This document shows, piece by piece, positions 1-8,498 of a stretch of DNA of 64,000 nucleotides (the first letter of the stretch is position 1; the number at the start of each line of letters is the position of its first letter). Source of the DNA: Cohnella pontilimi (GTDB lineage: Bacteria; Bacillota; Bacilli; Paenibacillales; Paenibacillaceae); assembly GCF_005049045.1 (NCBI RefSeq), contig NZ_SUPK01000004.1, forward strand, positions 248,001 to 312,000. Direction: 5' to 3'. The position numbers and the translations under genes are program-made. The notes beneath the pieces are model-generated. The model ran no database searches and was not told the origin of the DNA. It worked only from the letters and a program-made list of their open reading frames with translations.

Positions 1-13
1 TTCTATTCAGCAC
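1..13 (-). other. possible start of the next gene, cut by the window edge
   Basis: A GTG at 13..11 on the minus strand is preceded by AGGTGAGG about four bases upstream, a good ribosome site, just downstream of the histidine kinase that stops at 40. This could be the first codons of a further gene in the same operon. Only four codons are visible, so no product can be named. Confidence 0.3.
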
Positions 14-39
14 GGTTCCTCACCTTCCTGTCATGGATT

Positions 40-1503
40 TTATTCCGGGAGTGCCGGAAGCTGGACGCGGAATACGGTGTGCTTATCGTCCGGCAGCAGG
101 GTCAGCGTTCCGCCTTGCTTCTCCGCGAGGCGTTTGGCCAGCGGCAGGCCCAGACCCGCGCCGCCGGTTTGGCGGGAGCGGTCCTTGTTCGCCGTTTGGA
201 ACGGTTCGAAGATTCGTTCCCGCTCGGTTTCCAGGATGCCGATGCCCGTATCGGAGACGTCGACGATCGCCTGCCCGTGCCTCTCACGGCAGGTGATCAG
301 GATCTCTCCGCCAGGCACGTTGTATTTCATGGCGTTGTCGAGCAAATTGACGAAAATGTGGGTGAGGCTCTCGCGGTCGGCCAGAACGAGGGCCGGAGAC
401 AGTTCGATGCGGATCGACAGGCCCAGCCGCCGCGCCCTCGCCTTCATGCGCTCGGCCAAGTCCTCCAACAAGCCGCGCAAGTCGACTTGTTCCGCATGGT
501 ATTCGAAATCGTACTTCTCGAGCACGGACAGGCGCAGTACCTTTTCTACCATGTCGTGCAGCCTCGCCGTCTCTTTCCCGATATTGCCCACGGCGTCCGA
601 CCGCAAAGCCGGGTCGTCCGGATACATGGCCATCAGCTCCACGTAGGCTTTAATGGACGTGAGCGGCGTCTTGAACTCATGGCTGATATTGCCGATGAAC
701 TCCTTCTGCTGCCGCTCCATGAGCTGCAACTTGTCGACCGCCTGCCGCAGTTTCGACTCCTCGGCTTTCATGGCTTCGAGATTGGCGCGGATAGCCGAGC
801 TCATGTAGTAGATGCTTTCACTCAGTCTGCCGAGTTCGTCTTTGCTCCGTTTCAGCGGGGGAGCGGAAGGATACTCCCCGCTGCGGATCCTTTCCGCCGT
901 CCGGCTTAACCGGATGACGGAGGAGGCGGAACGGCCGAAAAACAGATAACCCAGTACGAAGCTGACCGCCGTCACGACGGTGCCCGACCAGACGAACAAG
1001 TTCCGGATTTCCCCGTAAAATTGCAAATCGGCCGCGAGCGGATATTGAAAGAGAATCACGCCCATTTGCTTGCCGGGACCCTGAATCGGAGCGGCGTACA
1101 AGAGGGCGGATCCTTCTTTCCGGTATGCGATTTTGCCCTGCGCCGCGATATTGACGATCCCGCCGCTGTCCGGCAAAAGGCCGAGAGGCATGGAATCCCC
1201 GACCGCTTCCTTGTCCTGGCCGTAAAGCACGACCCGCAGACCGGCGTTCACGGCCAAATCCATGGCGAGCTGCCGGCCATTCCGGCGGAGAAAGACCGAG
1301 GGTTCGGGCGTCCGGCTTTCATAATATACCTGCTTGATGCCCAGATTGGCCGAACGCGTCAGCTGGAGCAGGTTTTGCTCGGCCGTCTCCCGTTGGTGGT
1401 TCCGAATGCCCGCGAGCACGAACAGGCTGAGCACGAGCACGGTCAGCATCAGCAGGACGGCCAGAAACAGACTGTATTTGATTTTGATGCTGAACGGCGT
1501 CAT
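40..1503 (-). CDS. two-component sensor histidine kinase
   Basis: Membrane sensor kinase of 487 residues that should phosphorylate the adjacent OmpR-type regulator. Transmembrane segments are visible at about residues 12-34 and 170-190, enclosing an extracytoplasmic sensor of about 135 residues. A HAMP-like linker follows (about 190-245), then a HisKA domain with the phosphoacceptor H275 in NISHEFKTPLTS, and an ATPase domain with DTGIGI and GGAGLGLPLA boxes. The open frame extends further upstream, but the ATG at 1503 is chosen because it overlaps the regulator stop as ATGA and is followed by a normal N-terminal membrane anchor. The signal sensed is unknown. The operon with a VanY-type carboxypeptidase suggests a cell-wall-related stimulus, which is inference. 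Confidence 0.93.
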   Translation of the reverse strand: MTPFSIKIKYSLFLAVLLMLTVLVLSLFVLAGIRNHQRETAEQNLLQLTRSANLGIKQVYYESRTPEPSVFLRRNGRQLAMDLAVNAGLRVVLYGQDKEAVGDSMPLGLLPDSGGIVNIAAQGKIAYRKEGSALLYAAPIQGPGKQMGVILFQYPLAADLQFYGEIRNLFVWSGTVVTAVSFVLGYLFFGRSASSVIRLSRTAERIRSGEYPSAPPLKRSKDELGRLSESIYYMSSAIRANLEAMKAEESKLRQAVDKLQLMERQQKEFIGNISHEFKTPLTSIKAYVELMAMYPDDPALRSDAVGNIGKETARLHDMVEKVLRLSVLEKYDFEYHAEQVDLRGLLEDLAERMKARARRLGLSIRIELSPALVLADRESLTHIFVNLLDNAMKYNVPGGEILITCRERHGQAIVDVSDTGIGILETERERIFEPFQTANKDRSRQTGGAGLGLPLAKRLAEKQGGTLTLLPDDKHTVFRVQLPALPE

Positions 1504-2183
1504 GCGGACGGCCCCGCCGCACGGTAGCCGATGCCGTAGACGGTTTGCAGCAGGCGCTGCCCGTAGTCTCCCAGCTTTTTGCGCAGCCGCTGGACATGGA
1601 TGTCGACCGTCCGCGTGCCCGCCGCGAAATCGAACCCCCAGACCAGGTCGAGTAGTTCGTCGCGGGTGAAGACGCGATTCGGATGAGCCAGCATGAGCGC
1701 CAGGAGATCGAACTCCTTCGGCGTCAATTCGACCGGTTCGCCGCCCAATTCCACGCTGCGCGAAGCCGGATGAATCGCGAGCGGTCCCGATACGAGCTTC
1801 TCCGACTTCGCGGGCTTCGACTCCATCCGGCGCAGCAGGGCTTTCACCCTGGCGATCAATTCCCGCATGTCGAAGGGCTTGGTCATGTAGTCGTCTGCGC
1901 CTATCTCCAGTCCGACGACCTTGTCGGCGATATCGTTCTTGACCGTGAGGAGGATGATGCCCATGCCGCTTCGGTTTTCCAGCCTGCGGCATACTTCGTA
2001 GCCGGTCAGCCTGGGCATCATGACGTCCAGCACCATGACGTCCGGACGGAACTCTTCGGCCAGGCGGAGAGCCTCCTCACCGTCATAAGCCGCGGTGACA
2101 TCGTAGCCTTCCTTGCGGAACGCGTACGCGATCGGGTCGGCGATGCCGCGTTCGTCGTCGGCCACCACAATACGTTTGGTCAT
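1500..2183 (-). CDS. OmpR/PhoB-family response regulator
   Basis: Response regulator of 227 residues: a receiver domain (about 1-118) with acidic pocket D9/D10, phosphoacceptor D53 in VLDVMMP and the conserved Lys in TKPF, then a winged-helix DNA-binding domain ending in the typical TVYGIGYR. The ATG at 2183 is preferred over the one at 2219 because it has an AGGTGAT ribosome site six bases upstream and begins exactly at the receiver fold. It overlaps the following kinase by four bases and follows the VanY-type gene by 32 bp, so the three genes probably share a transcript. Confidence 0.95.
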   Translation of the reverse strand: MTKRIVVADDERGIADPIAYAFRKEGYDVTAAYDGEEALRLAEEFRPDVMVLDVMMPRLTGYEVCRRLENRSGMGIILLTVKNDIADKVVGLEIGADDYMTKPFDMRELIARVKALLRRMESKPAKSEKLVSGPLAIHPASRSVELGGEPVELTPKEFDLLALMLAHPNRVFTRDELLDLVWGFDFAAGTRTVDIHVQRLRKKLGDYGQRLLQTVYGIGYRAAGPSA

Positions 2184-2215
2184 CGGATCACCTCGCATCC
2201 GCGGTTTGCCGAAGC

Positions 2216-3244
2216 TCACGCTTTCGTTGCGGATGCCTCCAATGTATCAAAAAATGCTTCCAATGTCAGTTTGCTCCGGGCCACCTCCGCGGCGGCCTCT
2301 TTACCAATGTACCGGACATGCCAAGGTTCGTAGGTATATCCCGTGATCCGTTCCTCCCCTTGGGGATATCGGATTATGAAGCCGTAATCGGCGGCGTGCT
2401 TTGCCAGCCAGCGGCCTTCCTTCGTGCCGCCGAAGGATTCCTCGAGCGCGTATCCGACGCTGGCGCTGGAGACGTCCATGGCGAGCCCCGTCTGATGCTC
2501 GCTTTGGCCTGGGTGGGCGCTGGTGCGGTTGGCTTCCTCGGCTCCTTTGGCCTTGGCGTTGCGGTCAAAGATTGCTTTCTGCGTGGCGTAAGAGCGGTAG
2601 CCGGACACCGCCTTCAGCTCGATGCCGGCTTTCCATGCACCGTCGAACAGCTTTTCCAAGGCTGCGGCGGCTTCCTTTCTCATCTGCTTCTTCGGAGAAT
2701 CGCCGGAGAAAGAGAACGGCACGTCCGGGATCGTCAAATCTTTCGGGACGTAAGAAGAGGGCAAATTCCGTTCTTTATTGACCAACACATACAGGCTGGA
2801 AGGGTTCGTAATAACCGCCGTTCCGTTCTTGCTCCGTTCGACTGTCTTCGACGGCAGGTTATTCATCGCCCAGGCTGACGCCGCCTGAGCAACGCGAGCC
2901 GTCCCTTTCGGATCAACGGGCTTCTTTGATGGCTCCGTCGGCTTTGACGTTGCCGGCTTTGACGTTGCCGGCTTTGACGTTGCTGGCTTGGTTGCAGGCT
3001 TAGTTGACGGCTTGGTTGCAGGCTTGGTTGCAGGCCCTTCCGCTGCCGGCAGGGAAGGCGGCTCCGCGGCAGCGGCAGAAGGGTCCGTCGTTCCAGCGCT
3101 GGCGACGGGGGGCGGCGTCAAGACGACGGCAGGTGGCGCAGCGGCCGAATCGCCGTTGCTTTCCGCTTGAATAAAGAGTCCCCCGGCAGCGAAGGCGACC
3201 GCGAACGCGATCAGCCAACGTCCGGTTCCGGGCAGTTTCCTCAT
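2216..3244 (-). CDS. VanY/DacB-type D-alanyl-D-alanine carboxypeptidase
   Basis: Exported zinc peptidase of 342 residues predicted to trim the terminal D-Ala of peptidoglycan stem peptides outside the membrane. It has an N-terminal signal or anchor (about residues 10-26), a Pro/Ala/Thr/Lys-rich linker (about 34-110) and a C-terminal VanY domain. The domain shows SGYRSYATQ and the metal and catalytic motifs SEHQTGLAMD (H250, D257) and EPWHVRYIG (E306, H309). The ATG at 3244 has a GGAGGAGAGGAA ribosome site; the longer open frame upstream lacks one. Being first in an operon with a response regulator and kinase recalls vanR/vanS/vanY arrangements. True glycopeptide resistance genes (vanH, vanA, vanX) are absent, so a wall-remodelling role is more likely. 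Confidence 0.88.
   Translation of the reverse strand: MRKLPGTGRWLIAFAVAFAAGGLFIQAESNGDSAAAPPAVVLTPPPVASAGTTDPSAAAAEPPSLPAAEGPATKPATKPSTKPATKPATSKPATSKPATSKPTEPSKKPVDPKGTARVAQAASAWAMNNLPSKTVERSKNGTAVITNPSSLYVLVNKERNLPSSYVPKDLTIPDVPFSFSGDSPKKQMRKEAAAALEKLFDGAWKAGIELKAVSGYRSYATQKAIFDRNAKAKGAEEANRTSAHPGQSEHQTGLAMDVSSASVGYALEESFGGTKEGRWLAKHAADYGFIIRYPQGEERITGYTYEPWHVRYIGKEAAAEVARSKLTLEAFFDTLEASATKA
2940..3034 (-). repeat. short tandem repeats encoding the TKPAT/SKPAT linker
   Basis: Three near-identical 15-bp units (plus strand ggctttgacgttgcc) followed by degenerate 12-bp units (ggcttggttgca) encode repeated TKPA and TSKPA blocks in the linker of the VanY-type protein. Such repeats can change copy number by slippage, which would change the reach of the catalytic domain. 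Confidence 0.8.
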
Positions 3245-3362
3245 TTCCTCTCCTCCAATTGAAGTGGTGGACTCCATCGTAAGAGAGGAATGTATCGCCG
3301 ATTTATCGAATTGTATCGAACTTGTAAACCTTTCGGACGAAATTCGTCCAAAAACGGTAACA

Positions 3363-3381
3363 GGGGCTGTCTCAAAAGGTC
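3363..3381. other. sequence resembling an insertion-sequence end
   Basis: GGGGCTGTCTCAAAAGGT begins here, between the VanY-type gene and the MMPL gene. It resembles terminal repeats of some Bacillota insertion sequences, but no transposase or matching opposite end was seen. It may be a relic or chance. Confidence 0.2.
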
Positions 3382-3434
3382 TAAAATGACCTGAGGGGCA
3401 TCCTTTTTTACTTTTGCTAAACAAAAAGTGGCAT

Positions 3435-3514
3435 CGTGTAAGGCAATAAAGTTGCTTTACAGGTGCAATTATCGGTGGTCGGTTGCGTGTAAAGCAATAA
3501 AATTGCTTTACACG
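3435..3514. repeat. two related palindromes in tandem
   Basis: The second copy, 3486..3514, is a perfect 13-bp inverted repeat around AAA (arm CGTGTAAAGCAAT). The first, 3435..3463, is an imperfect version with three mispaired positions. Their starts are 51 bp apart. They lie 190-270 bp before the VanY-type gene, in a 379-bp gene-free stretch. They could be operator sites, a transcript hairpin pair or a relic of a repeat family. Confidence 0.7.
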
Positions 3515-3537
3515 TGATAGAATCGGTGCGTGGAGTC

Positions 3538-3585
3538 AAAAACTAAGGAGCTAAGCGTAATCAGGCCGCTTAGCTCCTTGGTTTT
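3538..3585 (-). terminator. rho-independent terminator after the MMPL exporter
   Basis: Arms 3541-3557 and 3567-3583 form a stem of about 17 bp with one or two mismatches. Read on the minus strand the hairpin is followed by TTTTTG, placing it about 40 bp after the MMPL stop codon. The plus-strand side also ends in TTTT, so it may act in both directions. Confidence 0.85.
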
Positions 3586-3623
3586 AAACGATTTACCTAG
3601 ATTGACTCGGAGAGTCGCGATCC

Positions 3624-5876
3624 TCAACCTCCGGTTAATAACGGATCAACCGGCTCTTCAATAGATGTTGAATCCGTGTCCGCAACGACGTTACGGCGTC
3701 CGGGCCAGAAAGCCCACCTACCCAGAAGCAACGTAATGGCTGGTACGAGGAATGGACGCACAACGAACGTATCGAGCAAAATCCCGAGCGAGACGATGAC
3801 TCCCATTTGCAACATCAACTGAACCGGCATCGTGATCAAAACGGCGAACGTACCCGCAAGAATGAGGCCTGCCGATGTAATGACCGATCCCGTCTCCCCC
3901 ACGCCTTCCAAGACCGCTTGTTTGAGCGGCATGCGCTTGCTCTTCTGCCAAATGGAAGAAATCACGAAAATGTTGTAATCCTCGCCTAGCGCGATTAAAA
4001 ATACAAACGAATACAGCGGTACCGTCCCTTGAATCACATCCATGCCCAGGAAGTGGTGCAAGACGAGCCACCCTAATCCCAAAGCCGACAAATACGAGAG
4101 TAATACGGTTAAAATAAGGTAAGCCGCAGCGATCAAAGAACGCAGATACACGACTAGGAGCGTTGCGATCATGATGATGATCAGCGGCAAGATGATGCTC
4201 ATATCCCGTATGTTGGTTTCTTTCGTGTCATATTGCTCCGCTGTCTCTCCGGAAATCCATACATGCTTCGCAGCGTTCGTGTCGCCTGACTGATGCAACG
4301 CTCCTTCGATCGATTGACGGAGTTCCGGAATCAAATTCATCGCTTCCATCGAATAAGGATTCAGGTTAAGTCGTACGTCATACGCCTTAATTGCAGGATT
4401 CGTCTTCCCTGCCTGCGGCTCGGATACTTGTGACACGTAAGGAAGCGAGGCTAAAGTCTGTGCAACGTCCCCATCCTTGCCATCGGTATCTACGACTACT
4501 TTAACGGGAGCGAGATCGCCGGGCGAGAACTGCTCGCCGATGACGGAGAATCCTTCGATGGATGCCATCGTTTTTGGGAACATGGCCAGCTTATCAAACG
4601 TGAACTTCACCTGAGTCGAGAATACGGCAAATCCGCCAAGCACCAAGCAGGTCAGGACCGTAATGAGCCAAGGCCGACGTACGACAAGGGAACCGATCAA
4701 ATTGCGCGAGGGCTTCTTCGAAGCCGGGGCCGGACGTCCCTTGCGATTAGCTCGTTCGGCCAGCATTTCCGTCGTCCTCGGAATGAACGGCCAGAACGAA
4801 GCGCGCCCCATAATAGCGAGCAAAGCAGGAACAAGCGTCAAGCTGGCCAGGACCATAATGAAGATGGAAATCCCAAACGGTGCGGCGAGCAGCCGGAACG
4901 AACCGTACTCCGCAACGATCATCGTAAGGAGCGAGAGAATGACGGTTAAACCGCTCATCGCGATCGCGCCTGACGATCCGGTAATGGCGCCGCGAAGCGC
5001 CTTGAACTTGTCCGGTTCGGTCTTCAGCAGTTGACGGAACCGGTTAATGAGGAACAAGCAATAATCCGTACCGGTGCCGAACAATAATACCGTCATGATA
5101 TTGGTTCCTTGCTTTTCCACCGTTATCATGCCGCTGTGCACCATCGAGCCCAAAACCGGACTGATGACGAAGTAAGCGATGCCTACGGCAACCAGCGGGG
5201 TCAAGGCCAGAATCGGCGAGCGGTAAATGAGCAGAAGCAGCACGAGCACAAGCAGTACAGTGGCGAGCATCAAAGTTTTGTCGGCCTGACCGAATACTCC
5301 AGTTGCGTCGACCTGTATGCCGACCTGACCGGTAACTCTTGCGTTCAAGTCAGCCGGAGAATCGATGGCGACCGCGAACGGATCTGAACCGAATATGGCG
5401 GTTGCTTCTTTTTTCGCTTGGTCTACGCCTTCCTTCCACTCATTCGATTGCGCGCTTTTACTGAAGAATACCGGCGAGACGATGGTACTGCCGTCCTCCG
5501 ACAGCTTCGTTTTCAAAGCTTGAAGCGGCATTTGATGCAATGGCGGTACGGATGTCTGATGCGGAACGGGATTTGTCGATAATTTTTCGGTAAATTGTTG
5601 GATGTGCTGCAGGTCGGTATCGGTCAGTCCTCTTTGGCGGTGCCACACGAATAGGGCAAGAGCATCTTCCGCATTCGGATATTCTCTCATAACTAATTCT
5701 TTTGCTTGCACGGATGGCCTGGTGTCAGGCAATGGGGGAGCATTATTCACGACTTCTTTGCTAATGGGCGGTGCCAGCGTGTTTAACAGCCCTGCCGCGA
5801 CTAACCAAATCAACAAAGTAACCCATCTGGTAATTGGGCCTGCCACCCATTTACCAATTCCAGTTCGATCCTTCAT
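3624..5876 (-). CDS. MMPL-family (RND superfamily) exporter
   Basis: Integral membrane transporter of 750 residues, predicted to use the proton gradient to export lipids or hydrophobic drugs. It has the two-repeat MMPL plan: a first membrane helix near residue 20, a large extracytoplasmic loop, a helix bundle containing GTGTDYCLFLINRFR, a second loop and a second bundle containing ALGEDYNIFVISS. The two DY motifs match the family's proton-relay positions. The ATG at 5876 has an AGAGGAG ribosome site. It lies just downstream of a DUF6220 protein on the same strand and faces an OmpR/histidine-kinase pair, which probably controls it. The substrate cannot be read from sequence. Confidence 0.92.
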   Translation of the reverse strand: MKDRTGIGKWVAGPITRWVTLLIWLVAAGLLNTLAPPISKEVVNNAPPLPDTRPSVQAKELVMREYPNAEDALALFVWHRQRGLTDTDLQHIQQFTEKLSTNPVPHQTSVPPLHQMPLQALKTKLSEDGSTIVSPVFFSKSAQSNEWKEGVDQAKKEATAIFGSDPFAVAIDSPADLNARVTGQVGIQVDATGVFGQADKTLMLATVLLVLVLLLLIYRSPILALTPLVAVGIAYFVISPVLGSMVHSGMITVEKQGTNIMTVLLFGTGTDYCLFLINRFRQLLKTEPDKFKALRGAITGSSGAIAMSGLTVILSLLTMIVAEYGSFRLLAAPFGISIFIMVLASLTLVPALLAIMGRASFWPFIPRTTEMLAERANRKGRPAPASKKPSRNLIGSLVVRRPWLITVLTCLVLGGFAVFSTQVKFTFDKLAMFPKTMASIEGFSVIGEQFSPGDLAPVKVVVDTDGKDGDVAQTLASLPYVSQVSEPQAGKTNPAIKAYDVRLNLNPYSMEAMNLIPELRQSIEGALHQSGDTNAAKHVWISGETAEQYDTKETNIRDMSIILPLIIIMIATLLVVYLRSLIAAAYLILTVLLSYLSALGLGWLVLHHFLGMDVIQGTVPLYSFVFLIALGEDYNIFVISSIWQKSKRMPLKQAVLEGVGETGSVITSAGLILAGTFAVLITMPVQLMLQMGVIVSLGILLDTFVVRPFLVPAITLLLGRWAFWPGRRNVVADTDSTSIEEPVDPLLTGG

Positions 5877-5922
5877 TTTTGATTCTCCTCTTTAACTAGG
5901 TTCGCATAATCTTGGCTTTCGA

Positions 5923-6387
5923 TCATGGCCTTAAGAATGAGGGGCATCCCGCTTCATCCATGCATTTTGATCGTTTGATCGGGTTCGCGGTAGGATCCGG
6001 AATATTGTTGCTATTTTGCAGGGCATGGGACATCCGTGCAATGGACAGCGTTTGCCCAAGCATGATCATCGCGATTACCGGATGAAGGGCCGCCAAATAA
6101 CCGATGTTCGACGATAATTTGGCGGTGACGAACATTAGAGCGATCATGCCGATCAAACCTGCGCTGCGCAGGCGCAGCGAGAGCGGCAGCCGTGCGACGA
6201 GGGAAGTGATGAGCAATAAGATAGGGGGAATCATGAGAAATTTGGCGAACCCTGTGTGGCTTGCCCAACGGGCTGAATCCCAAAACAAGGCTAGACCCGC
6301 GAGAAACACTTGGATCATAATACAAACCGCAAATAGCCGTGCCAGCCACGTAAAGACGATACGTGCTTTGAAGACCAGGTTACTCAT
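5923..6387 (-). CDS. DUF6220-type small membrane protein
   Basis: Four-helix membrane protein of 154 residues from the ATG at 6387, which has AGAGG eight bases upstream; an ATG at 6417 would add ten residues. The first helix carries the pattern VFLAGLALFWDSARWASH, close to the DUF6220 family signature as I know it. It ends 46 bp before the MMPL exporter and is probably cotranscribed with it. DUF6220 genes have no established function. An accessory role for the pump is inference. The tail after the last helix is hydrophilic with two cysteines. Confidence 0.75.
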   Translation of the reverse strand: MSNLVFKARIVFTWLARLFAVCIMIQVFLAGLALFWDSARWASHTGFAKFLMIPPILLLITSLVARLPLSLRLRSAGLIGMIALMFVTAKLSSNIGYLAALHPVIAMIMLGQTLSIARMSHALQNSNNIPDPTANPIKRSKCMDEAGCPSFLRP

Positions 6388-6529
6388 TTTTGAATCCTCT
6401 CTTTCCATGCTTTTCATGATTCATTTCCTCCCGATATCGTTATTTTTCCGCCTTCTCTCTTTCCCCGTCAGTTTACAAAACAAATGTCGAGAACTTATGC
6501 AGATCTTCCACTATTTGCATGAATGTCTA

Positions 6530-6557
6530 TTGGGACCTGAATAAATCACGGTATAAT
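6530..6557 (+). promoter_or_regulatory. sigma-A-like promoter of the 6.6-8.4 kb two-component genes
   Basis: TTGGGA at 6530 and a perfect TATAAT at 6552 are separated by 16 bp, about 65 bp before the response-regulator start. A small hairpin (GAGTTTG/CAAACTC, 6584..6602) lies in the leader. The site sits in the 235-bp divergent region shared with the MMPL operon. Confidence 0.55.
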
Positions 6558-6622
6558 GGCATCAAACCCATGTGGAAAGTTGAGAGTTTGCTCCGCAAAC
6601 TCCCTACAAAAGGAGCGGGGAG

Positions 6623-7309
6623 ATGGAACCGAAACTGTTGCTCGTAGAGGACGAACCGGGCATGTTGGAGGAAATGCAGACATTTTTGCAACGCGAAGGG
6701 TTTCGGGTATTGTCTGCCCGAACCGGTAAGGAAGCGCTCGCGATTGCCCGCTCTGAACAGCCTGATCTCGTCGTGCTCGATTGGATGCTCCCCGAGAAAA
6801 GCGGCATCGACGTATGCCGTGAATTAAGGCAAACCTCGCATTGCGGCATTATCATGGTTACGGCCAGGTCGGATGAAGCGGATAAAATTGTAGGTTTGGA
6901 GATCGGCGCCGACGATTATTTGACGAAGCCGTTCAGTTTGCGCGAGCTCGCTTCGCGGATTCGAGCCATTCTTCGCCGCTTCCGGGGACCGGATGATCAG
7001 GCGAAACTTTTGGAGCGGGATAATCTGACCATCTCCGAAGCCAGATGTCAGGTGTTCAAGGATGGTCAAGAAATACAATTAACGCCGACAGAATTCAAAA
7101 TCCTGTTCACGTTGGCGTCGCGGCCGGGTATCGTATTCAGCCGATTGCAATTGTTAAAGGCAGCCCTTGAGGATGAGTACGCAGGGTACGATCGGACGAT
7201 GGATTCCCATATCCGAAATCTCCGCCGAAAACTGGAAGATGATGCGGCCAATCCCCGATATATCCAAACGGTTTACGGATTTGGATATCGCTTTGGTGAA
7301 CAATCATGA
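6623..7309 (+). CDS. OmpR/PhoB-family response regulator
   Basis: Response regulator of 228 residues with the receiver acidic pair E9/D10, phosphoacceptor D53 in VLDWMLPEKSG and Lys in LTKPF, followed by a C-terminal winged helix that ends TVYGFGYRF. The ATG at 6623 has a GGAGCGGGGAG ribosome region. It overlaps the next kinase by four bases (ATGA) and is divergent from the MMPL/DUF6220 operon, so it most likely regulates that pump. Confidence 0.95.
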   Translation: MEPKLLLVEDEPGMLEEMQTFLQREGFRVLSARTGKEALAIARSEQPDLVVLDWMLPEKSGIDVCRELRQTSHCGIIMVTARSDEADKIVGLEIGADDYLTKPFSLRELASRIRAILRRFRGPDDQAKLLERDNLTISEARCQVFKDGQEIQLTPTEFKILFTLASRPGIVFSRLQLLKAALEDEYAGYDRTMDSHIRNLRRKLEDDAANPRYIQTVYGFGYRFGEQS

Positions 7310-8415
7310 CAGTCCGCCAGAAAATTTTCGTCTGTATGGGACTTCTTCTGACGATTGGTGTCATTCATGCCATAACGAATCAGATGTACATGGACCACTT
7401 GTTCGATCAATTTCGCGATGAACAAATCGGTACATCTTATATGAACGCCCCACACGGAGAACAAATCGAGATTTTGAAAACGTACATTAAAGTCAAAACG
7501 AAGCCGATGGGGATTGGAAGTGGAATCTTTTTCGTTGTACTCGGACTTGGCTTCAGTTTGTGGATTTCCGGGGTGCTGACAATCCCGCTTCGCAAACTCG
7601 TTGCTGCTATCGAACGCGTTGCAGAAGGTGACCTGGACGTGAAAGTTCCCGTGCAAACGAAAGATGAATACGGTAAAGTGATCCAGACCTTCAACGATAT
7701 GACGCTTCGCCTCCGGGAAGCTGAGGACGCCCGCAGGCGGTTGGTAGCTGATGTCGCTCATGAGCTTCGAACACCGCTGTCCATCATGCAGCTAAAACTG
7801 GAAAATGCCCAACACGCCGGGCAACAGGTCCCCCCGGAAATGCTGCTGCAACTGCACGACGAAGTCATTCGCTTGAGCCTGTTGGTCGAAGATCTTCATG
7901 TGTTGTCATTGGCTGAGGCCGGCCGGCTGTCAATGGATCTTAAGCCGCTCGATCTGACGACGCACCTTGAACGCATGGTAGAGGACGTCAAATATGAGGC
8001 TGAGGAGAAAGGACTGGACGTTCGCCTCAATTCGAAAACAAGCCCGGTGAAGGTGATGGCCGATGCAAGACGAATCGCACAGGTGTTCATTAATTTACTG
8101 ACCAATGCGATCCGCTACACGCCGGCTGGAGGAAAGATTTCAGTTGAAATCGAGGATCAAGTCGTCGATCGGGGTTCGATCTATGCCAGGGTCTCCGTAA
8201 CGGACACCGGCATTGGGATCCCTGAGGAAGATGTTGCCCATCTCTTCGATCGGTTTTACCGCGTGGAAGAAGCCCGTTCGCGGCATACGGGCGGAACGGG
8301 ACTTGGACTGTCCATTGCCCATCATTTCGTTAAAGCCCACGGAGGATTCATTCGCGTCCAGAGCAAGCCGAATGAAGGAACGACCTTTACCGTCTATTTG
8401 CCTTCTTGTAATTGA
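7306..8415 (+). CDS. two-component sensor histidine kinase
   Basis: Membrane kinase of 369 residues. Helix 1 (about 8-27) and helix 2 (about 70-92) enclose a short outer loop of about 45 residues. Then come a HAMP domain (about 93-145), the HisKA box with phosphoacceptor H152 in DVAHELRTPLS, and an ATPase domain with DTGIGIPEED and GGTGLGLSIA. The very small extracytoplasmic loop resembles intramembrane-sensing kinases that respond to envelope or antibiotic stress. It is cotranscribed with the preceding regulator and closed by a terminator. Confidence 0.95.
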   Translation: MTVRQKIFVCMGLLLTIGVIHAITNQMYMDHLFDQFRDEQIGTSYMNAPHGEQIEILKTYIKVKTKPMGIGSGIFFVVLGLGFSLWISGVLTIPLRKLVAAIERVAEGDLDVKVPVQTKDEYGKVIQTFNDMTLRLREAEDARRRLVADVAHELRTPLSIMQLKLENAQHAGQQVPPEMLLQLHDEVIRLSLLVEDLHVLSLAEAGRLSMDLKPLDLTTHLERMVEDVKYEAEEKGLDVRLNSKTSPVKVMADARRIAQVFINLLTNAIRYTPAGGKISVEIEDQVVDRGSIYARVSVTDTGIGIPEEDVAHLFDRFYRVEEARSRHTGGTGLGLSIAHHFVKAHGGFIRVQSKPNEGTTFTVYLPSCN

Positions 8416-8438
8416 GAAAAGCCTGTTTTCTTATACAA

Positions 8439-8465
8439 CAAGGCCCTCCCGGATGGAGGGCCTTG
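8439..8465. terminator. hairpin between convergent genes
   Basis: A perfect 11-bp stem (CAAGGCCCTCC / GGAGGGCCTTG) with a 5-base loop lies between the histidine kinase ending at 8415 and the convergent GH2 gene ending at 8499. The T-tract is weak on both sides, so it may serve both transcripts as a less efficient terminator. Confidence 0.75.
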
Positions 8466-8498
8466 TCTGCCTGTTATTGCGCGTTCCGTTTATGTCCG

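Noticed and set aside
1504-1992. N-terminal extension of the first histidine kinase frame
   Set aside because: It overlaps the response regulator completely and encodes no domain; the ATG at 1503 gives a normal kinase.
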